Positions 8,720 through 13,121 of a stretch of DNA of 13,121 bases are shown piece by piece. The notes under the pieces were generated by a model that did no database searches, was not told where the DNA came from, and was given only the letters and a program-made list of their open reading frames with translations. The translations under genes were made by a program, and so were the position numbers. Each line of letters opens with the position of its first letter. Positions within the stretch are counted from its first letter, which is position 1. The stretch lies in contig JAGQQT010000054.1 of assembly GCA_020426065.1 (NCBI GenBank), positions 1-13,121 on the forward strand, in the 5' to 3' direction. This DNA comes from Planctomycetaceae bacterium. GTDB taxonomy: Bacteria > Planctomycetota > Planctomycetia > Planctomycetales > Planctomycetaceae.

Positions 8720-8746
8720 ACACCGGGTATTTTTTTGAACCGGTGT
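8720..8746 (-). repeat. Intercistronic hairpin before proB
   Basis: ACACCGG (8720-8726) and CCGGTGT (8740-8746) form a perfect 7-base stem around a 13-base loop holding seven consecutive T (A on the minus strand). It fills much of the 61-base gap between the PA-IL-like gene and proB. On the minus strand it is followed by only TTT then CCCAC, so termination would be weak. It could be a partial attenuator or an RNA-processing site. Confidence 0.4.
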
Positions 8747-8750
8747 GGAA

Positions 8751-9473
8751 TTACGGGCGGCGATTACTGGCAGTTTCGGGAACCACGATATCACCTGTAA
8801 TGGTGACTTTGAGTTTGCCGATGCATTTTGACTGAGGTGGAACGTTCACACGGACAAAAACCTGCCCGCCCGAATCGGCTTTGAATTCCGCTCCCTCACC
8901 AATCGTGAACGGCTCGCTCGATTTTCCTTTTTCATCGACAATCAGTCCAATCACTCCCCCCAAAGGGGCATTGGCAATCAGATCTGTTTTGACATCTTCT
9001 CCGGAGATCCCCTGCGGTCCGATCGTCTGGTTGAAGACAATCCGGAACTCGCCGGTGGAGGCAAACTTGATTACTTTTCCCTTTTGTACGGAGACGTTTG
9101 TTGGCGTCCAGCCCTTGCTGGCATCGACTTCGACCACCATTTCATTTCCGGAAATTCGCGTTTGCTCAAGTGCGTCAATCTTTTCCTGAATCTGGCTGGA
9201 GTCAGGAACCAGTTTGAGCATCGTTTTCAGAACATCCTGGGCTTTCTCAAACTCTTCCAGATCTTCGTAATCCCGGGCCAGCTCCGCAGCAGTCCGCAGA
9301 AATTCGTCCTGAGCTGCCTGAGCCCGCACATCCACTGCGGTGACATTGGCCGCTTTGTCCTTATCCCGCTTGGCAGTCGATTTCTGGGCCTTGACTTCAT
9401 CCGGTGCACTCAGCAAAAGTGCCGCGAACATCACGCAGGCCAGATTCCATGTCAGGGGCGAAAAGGACTTCAT
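8751..9473 (-). CDS. Secreted protein with helical N-terminal part and PA-IL (LecA)-like domain
   Basis: This 240-residue protein begins with a signal peptide (hydrophobic [13 protein letters not shown], likely cut near VKAQ, residues 27-30). A charged helical region, about 45-105, resembles one TPR-like unit ([18 protein letters not shown]). Residues about 112-228 look like the PA-IL/LecA galactose-binding lectin fold: [24 protein letters not shown] (151-155), [15 protein letters not shown] (169-183) and [20 protein letters not shown] (205-224). The last segment aligns without gaps to the LecA calcium loop as I recall it, but the calcium-binding Asp, Thr, Asn, Asn become Asn, Gln, Cys and Ile. 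Calcium-dependent galactose binding is therefore doubtful. The protein probably acts outside the cytoplasm. The gene sits 66 bases after the ALDH gene and 61 before proB. Its start codon has only a weak purine-rich upstream tract. Confidence 0.72.
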   Translation of the reverse strand: MKSFSPLTWNLACVMFAALLLSAPDEVKAQKSTAKRDKDKAANVTAVDVRAQAAQDEFLRTAAELARDYEDLEEFEKAQDVLKTMLKLVPDSSQIQEKIDALEQTRISGNEMVVEVDASKGWTPTNVSVQKGKVIKFASTGEFRIVFNQTIGPQGISGEDVKTDLIANAPLGGVIGLIVDEKGKSSEPFTIGEGAEFKADSGGQVFVRVNVPPQSKCIGKLKVTITGDIVVPETASNRRP

Positions 9474-9539
9474 AACGTCAGGCTTTCTTTCGAAGAAAAG
9501 GTCCGAGGCAGGACAAATTGTTCTGACACCTGGGTGTTC

Positions 9540-11057
9540 CTAATCCCGCAACAGTTCCGGTAAGTGCTGCGGGGCAACATGATCATAACAGGCCAGCATG
9601 GAAAAGCGCCTCATGGATGCCGGGAATCCGACGGCCGTAAATCCGGGATGACCGGTGGCGGGGAACGGACCGCCATGATTCATGGCCGGAGACACGGCCA
9701 CTCCGGTGGGCATCTTGTTGTTGAGAAGACGTCCCACTTTCCGCCGGACAACCGGCTCCAGCTTCCGATAGAGTGCTTCATCGGCAGCCTGTTCGGTGGT
9801 GTAAAAACACCCGGTCAGCTGACCATTCAGACAGCCGGCGATTGCCTCGTACTGATCTTCACTGGAAGTCATGACCATCAGGCTGCTGTTTCCAAAGACT
9901 TCTTCCAGAAAGGCTTCCGGAGTTGCCAGAAACCGTTCGGCACTGACCTGGAAAAGCGTATTCTCGACACGATAACCATCTCCGGCACACGCTTTCCCGC
10001 CAGCCAGCAGTTCTGCTCCGGTTCCCAGCAGTTGCTGGAACCGCATCAGCATCCCCTCCTTGACGTTGGCGGCCAGGAGTGGAGCAGGTGTGGAAGCCGC
10101 AAACTTTTCCTGCATCACTTTGACAAAACGGGCTGCGTCTGCTCCCGGAGGGAGGATGACCAGTCCCGGATTGGTACAGAACTGCCCGCTTCCCAGCAGA
10201 CAGCTCCCCAGAAAATCATTGACGACTTCATCAAACCGGCCGCTCAGGGCACCCGGAAGAATGAAGATCGGATTGATGCTCGACATCTCCAGGAAGACAG
10301 GCTTGCCACAGGCATCAGCCGCGGCCTTGATCGCCACTCCGGATCTTTGCGAGCCAGTAAATCCGACGGCCGCAATTCGGGGATCACGTACCATGCGGAG
10401 CCCATCTGCAGGATGCATATCGTAGAGCATCTGAGCGAATCCCGCTGGGAAATCGAGATCCTGCAGGACCTTCTGCAGCAACTCGGCCATCAGGCGGGAA
10501 GTCCCCGGATGAGCCGGATGAGCTTTGGCAATAATCGGATTCCCCGCTGCGACCACAGCGGCAAAGTCTCCTCCGGAGATACCATTGTAGGCGAGCGGAA
10601 AGTTGTTCGGACCAATGGCCAGGACCGGACCGATCGACCGGTAGATGGAGCGGATATCGTTTTCCCGATCAATCGTGGGCAATGCCCAGGCTCCCGTCCG
10701 GGCTTCCGCTGCGGCCAGGCGTAACTGGTTTGTTGTGCGAGGCAGCTCCCCATTTTTGAGACGGGGTGTAACGGGGAGAGCCGTTTCCTGATTGGCCAGC
10801 TCGCAGATCGGATCCGCATTGGCATCAAGGACATCAGCATAACGTTCCAGCAGTTCGGCAAACCGGGAACCGGGCCATCCCCGCGTAATCGCATCGGCTT
10901 TGGTCGCTGACTTCAGGGCCAGATCGATTTCATCCCAGTTCGAAACCGGGTATTCGTCTCCGAAAACCTGCCCGGTCTGAGGATTGTGAGCCTGAAAAGT
11001 TTTGGTTCCGGTGGGCTCGCGCCATTCACCCGCCAGATAAATACGTGCAACCGTCAT
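9540..11057 (-). CDS. NAD(P)-dependent aldehyde dehydrogenase, ketoglutarate-semialdehyde type
   Basis: This 505-residue aldehyde dehydrogenase most resembles alpha-ketoglutaric semialdehyde dehydrogenases, which oxidise 2,5-dioxopentanoate to 2-oxoglutarate in pentose, sugar-acid or hydroxyproline breakdown. Visible motifs are IGPNNFPLAYN (148-158, oxyanion Asn), AKAHPAHP (177-184, cofactor Lys178), VGFTGSQRSG (231-240), general base Glu257 in FLEMSS, nucleophile Cys294 in GSGQFCTNPG, and EEVFGN (385-390). The C-terminal block MPTGVAVSPAMNHGGPFPAT (449-468) followed by the RRF and CYDH motifs is characteristic of this subgroup, and distinguishes it from proline-pathway ProA or PutA dehydrogenases. 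It is cytoplasmic, with no signal peptide. No dehydratase or sugar-acid gene is adjacent, so the pathway is not settled. The Shine-Dalgarno is weak. Confidence 0.87.
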   Translation of the reverse strand: MTVARIYLAGEWREPTGTKTFQAHNPQTGQVFGDEYPVSNWDEIDLALKSATKADAITRGWPGSRFAELLERYADVLDANADPICELANQETALPVTPRLKNGELPRTTNQLRLAAAEARTGAWALPTIDRENDIRSIYRSIGPVLAIGPNNFPLAYNGISGGDFAAVVAAGNPIIAKAHPAHPGTSRLMAELLQKVLQDLDFPAGFAQMLYDMHPADGLRMVRDPRIAAVGFTGSQRSGVAIKAAADACGKPVFLEMSSINPIFILPGALSGRFDEVVNDFLGSCLLGSGQFCTNPGLVILPPGADAARFVKVMQEKFAASTPAPLLAANVKEGMLMRFQQLLGTGAELLAGGKACAGDGYRVENTLFQVSAERFLATPEAFLEEVFGNSSLMVMTSSEDQYEAIAGCLNGQLTGCFYTTEQAADEALYRKLEPVVRRKVGRLLNNKMPTGVAVSPAMNHGGPFPATGHPGFTAVGFPASMRRFSMLACYDHVAPQHLPELLRD

Positions 11058-11124
11058 GAAACTGATTTCTAGCTTTCATCAAATGGGAAAGAGTCCTGCT
11101 GCCAGGTTCAAGGTCTGCCGACAG

Positions 11125-13121
11125 CTAGATTTTGGGAACGACTGGCTTGGGCTGATTCTGATTTGGATTGGTATTGGGCGGTGTTGCCTTGGTGGCATCA
11201 TACTCCGCCAGATCCAGTTTTTCGCAATCCGCACCGATCAGCGTCTGGTTCGGCCCCCAAGTGCGGGCCCGAGCTTCACGGAACAGTCGGAACGAAGAGG
11301 GTCGGAACTGCTTCAGCTGGGACAGATTGTCAGCCAGCATCACGCCATCCGCTCCAAACAGGGGTTCCTGAACATGTCCACGCCCCCAGTAAGTTGTCCA
11401 TTGATCCGACAGTGGTTTGTTCTGCAGGTTCTGCGTCAGCTCATTGGAAAATCCATTCCGCTCACCCCACCACCAGATGCGGCCCGGCAAATCATCCAAA
11501 GAAGGTTTCGCAACAAGGAGCTGCGGCTTAGGGGCAGACTTGTCTTCAACTCCCACCGCTCCCGCAAAGACATTGTCCCGGATGACTCCCTCCACCAGCG
11601 GGGGACGGTGCGGTTCCGGTTGTGGAATCTCGAACTGGAAATGCCCCGCTCGACTGGAAACTGTGGAATGGGTCAACTGGAAGAAGCCCCGTTTGGCGGC
11701 ACCTTCTCCTTTGTAGGAAAGGGCGAGAGCATGTCGTTGAGTGACCAGCACAGACTGGTTCACAAATGGCCGGCACGATTTCAAATTGATCCGCAGCAGG
11801 TCTCCTCCATATTGCAGGTACGATTGCTGTAGAGAGAGGCTGGAGAAATCTGCGGTTGGAGCCGGAGCGGAATCGACATCAATCAAGGCCGCCAGTTTTT
11901 CCTGCGGCTGCTCGGCTGCAGTCACATAACACTGATTCAGCAGAACACTGGCTCCCTGACTTTTTACCCACTGAGATGGCATGGCCGAATCGACCACCGG
12001 ATCAACATTGAACACGCCCGAAGAAATCTCCAGGTATCCGCCCGTCACCGAAATCCACGGACCGGACTGATTCCCGGTGCTGGTCAGCTTGGGACGGAGC
12101 GTGAGGGGAAACTTGTTCGGTTCCGACTGGAACTCCAGTTTCACCCGGCGATTCTCCAGACGAATCCGATCCGAAGTCCGCAGACCAAACCCCTTTACTT
12201 CGACAACGACGGGATCCGGCAGGTTGGTTGACGAGAGGTATTGCCCCAGGTCAACTTTGGGATCATTCAGATTAACCGAAACACGTGGTGTACTCTTATT
12301 GAACGGACTGGCAACCGGGCTGGGAAACTTCTGTTGAGCAGCCAGTTCCGCTCTCCAGCTTTGTCTGGTGAGAGGAGGAACGGGAAGGTTTTCCATGGCC
12401 GAGAGCGTGATTTCCTCCGGTCGGGAAACGGCAGTCAGTCCCATCCTTTGCAGTTCGTTTCCGGTAAAGCTGACCAGTTGCGTGGCGGAGAGCGGGTTGA
12501 GCGTTTTGTCATCCCAGTTTCCGAACAGACCGACATTCCCCCAGAAGGTCTTCCACTGATCATCATTTTCAACAGTGAATGAAGCGCGTGTTTTATTGGT
12601 AGTTGCCACGGAACGGGTTTTCCAGCCGCAGAAGGAACTGTTTTCGGTCACCCAGCGGAGACGGGACAGCTGACCTTCGGATTCCTGGGCCAGCACATTT
12701 TCCGGCCAGTTGGAAATCATCAGGAAGGGAACGGTTGCTGCTCCCTGACTGACAAAGGTGCAGCGATTCAACCGGAACTGGGTCTGCGGTGGATCGATAC
12801 GACTATTCAGGTTGGTAATCGTCACCTGCGTCCCACGGTTAACAACCACCAGATCCGAAAACGCCAGGTCCCGATCCACATCCTGGATCGGTCGACTGCT
12901 CCCGGGTCGTCCTCCCGAATTCCCCGTTGCCAGTCCCAGATCCAGGAACGGATTCCCTCCCAGAAACGCGGCCACTCCCTCTACTCGCAGCTTGAGGCGA
13001 TCCGTCGCAATCTGCAGTGGAGCCCAGTCCTGCCCCCGGATCAGGCAGTTTTTCCACTGTTGATTCTGACTGTTGCCCGGAGAGGTCTGGGCATGGCACA
13101 GCTGAATTGGATGATCACGGG
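11125..13121 (-). CDS. Large repeat-rich protein, possibly beta-helical, N-terminus beyond window
   Basis: The minus frame is open from the right edge to a TAG at 11125, giving at least 665 residues; the 146 bases before GTG 12975 read sensibly as protein (LCHAQTSPGNSQNQQWKNC), so the true start lies outside. I do not recognise a named family. Repeated short beta-strand units with an N-x-C/S-x-F/Y/V pattern (FRLNRCTFVSQG, VTENSSFCGW, LLNQCYVTA, VNQSVLVTQ, LTHSTVSSRAG, VIRDNVFAG) suggest a right-handed parallel beta-helix. Two Trp-rich modules recur: RLRWVTENSSF...DDQWKTFWG (12663-12535) and RIWWWGERNGF...SDQWTTYWG (11481-11383). The C-terminus is a Pro/Asn/Gln-rich tail (PPNTNPNQNQPKPVV). A link to an N-terminal enzyme domain, such as a kinase, is possible but not visible. 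ALDH follows after 67 bases. Confidence 0.7.
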   Translation of the reverse strand, partial: RDHPIQLCHAQTSPGNSQNQQWKNCLIRGQDWAPLQIATDRLKLRVEGVAAFLGGNPFLDLGLATGNSGGRPGSSRPIQDVDRDLAFSDLVVVNRGTQVTITNLNSRIDPPQTQFRLNRCTFVSQGAATVPFLMISNWPENVLAQESEGQLSRLRWVTENSSFCGWKTRSVATTNKTRASFTVENDDQWKTFWGNVGLFGNWDDKTLNPLSATQLVSFTGNELQRMGLTAVSRPEEITLSAMENLPVPPLTRQSWRAELAAQQKFPSPVASPFNKSTPRVSVNLNDPKVDLGQYLSSTNLPDPVVVEVKGFGLRTSDRIRLENRRVKLEFQSEPNKFPLTLRPKLTSTGNQSGPWISVTGGYLEISSGVFNVDPVVDSAMPSQWVKSQGASVLLNQCYVTAAEQPQEKLAALIDVDSAPAPTADFSSLSLQQSYLQYGGDLLRINLKSCRPFVNQSVLVTQRHALALSYKGEGAAKRGFFQLTHSTVSSRAGHFQFEIPQPEPHRPPLVEGVIRDNVFAGAVGVEDKSAPKPQLLVAKPSLDDLPGRIWWWGERNGFSNELTQNLQNKPLSDQWTTYWGRGHVQEPLFGADGVMLADNLSQLKQFRPSSFRLFREARARTWGPNQTLIGADCEKLDLAEYDATKATPPNTNPNQNQPKPVVPKI

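Noticed and set aside
8690..8794. Longer proB start at 8794
   Set aside because: It would overlap the upstream coding region by 44 bases and add 35 residues before the normal start of the kinase fold.
9564..10724. A 386-codon plus-strand open frame
   Set aside because: It is antisense to the aldehyde dehydrogenase, which has all its catalytic motifs; the frame is a codon-bias shadow.
11056..11832. A 258-codon plus-strand open frame
   Set aside because: It overlaps the 3' end of the large minus-strand repeat protein, which is supported by its continuous frame and internal repeats; the antisense translation looks random.

Overview
The window looks like chromosomal DNA of a planctomycete, probably of the Gimesia/Rubinisphaera kind. 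This is inferred from protein character: a very long TolC-type lipoprotein, a secreted protein with a PA-IL (LecA)-like domain, a large exported repeat-rich protein, and an HNH protein of a type common in that phylum. Base composition looks even throughout. I see no integrase, transposase, tRNA, rRNA, CRISPR array or phage gene. It reads as ordinary housekeeping and cell-envelope DNA, not a mobile island.

Layout, left to right. (1) 1-2623, minus: a TolC-family outer-membrane lipoprotein whose C-terminus lies beyond the left edge. (2) 2978-3916, plus: a DnaJ/CbpA-type co-chaperone without a zinc finger. (3) 3959-4606, minus: a GmhA-like SIS-domain phosphosugar isomerase, convergent with the co-chaperone gene. 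A hairpin inside the 3' end of dnaJ is a good terminator for this minus-strand gene. (4) 4920-5111, minus: a 63-residue two-helix membrane protein. (5) 5444-6595, plus: a MurG/MJ1255-type glycosyltransferase. (6) 6795-7391, plus: an HNH endonuclease-family protein ending at a strong intrinsic terminator. (7) 7466-13121, minus: four co-directional genes, read right to left as a large exported repeat protein (N-terminus beyond the right edge), an aldehyde dehydrogenase of the ketoglutarate-semialdehyde type, a secreted PA-IL-like protein, and glutamate 5-kinase (proB). Gaps are about 60-70 bases, so co-transcription is possible.

Functionally the window mixes envelope and sugar functions (TolC, SIS isomerase, glycosyltransferase, lectin-fold protein), protein folding (DnaJ) and C5 amino-acid or sugar-acid metabolism (ProB, ALDH). 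I found no defence system or clearly new multi-gene system. The points most worth checking are within single genes: a long helical insert in the TolC protein, a 27-residue insert in the ProB active-site region, a PA-IL-like domain that has lost its calcium ligands, altered metal ligands in the SIS isomerase, a CRP-like palindrome upstream of that isomerase, and repeated tryptophan-rich modules in the large exported protein.
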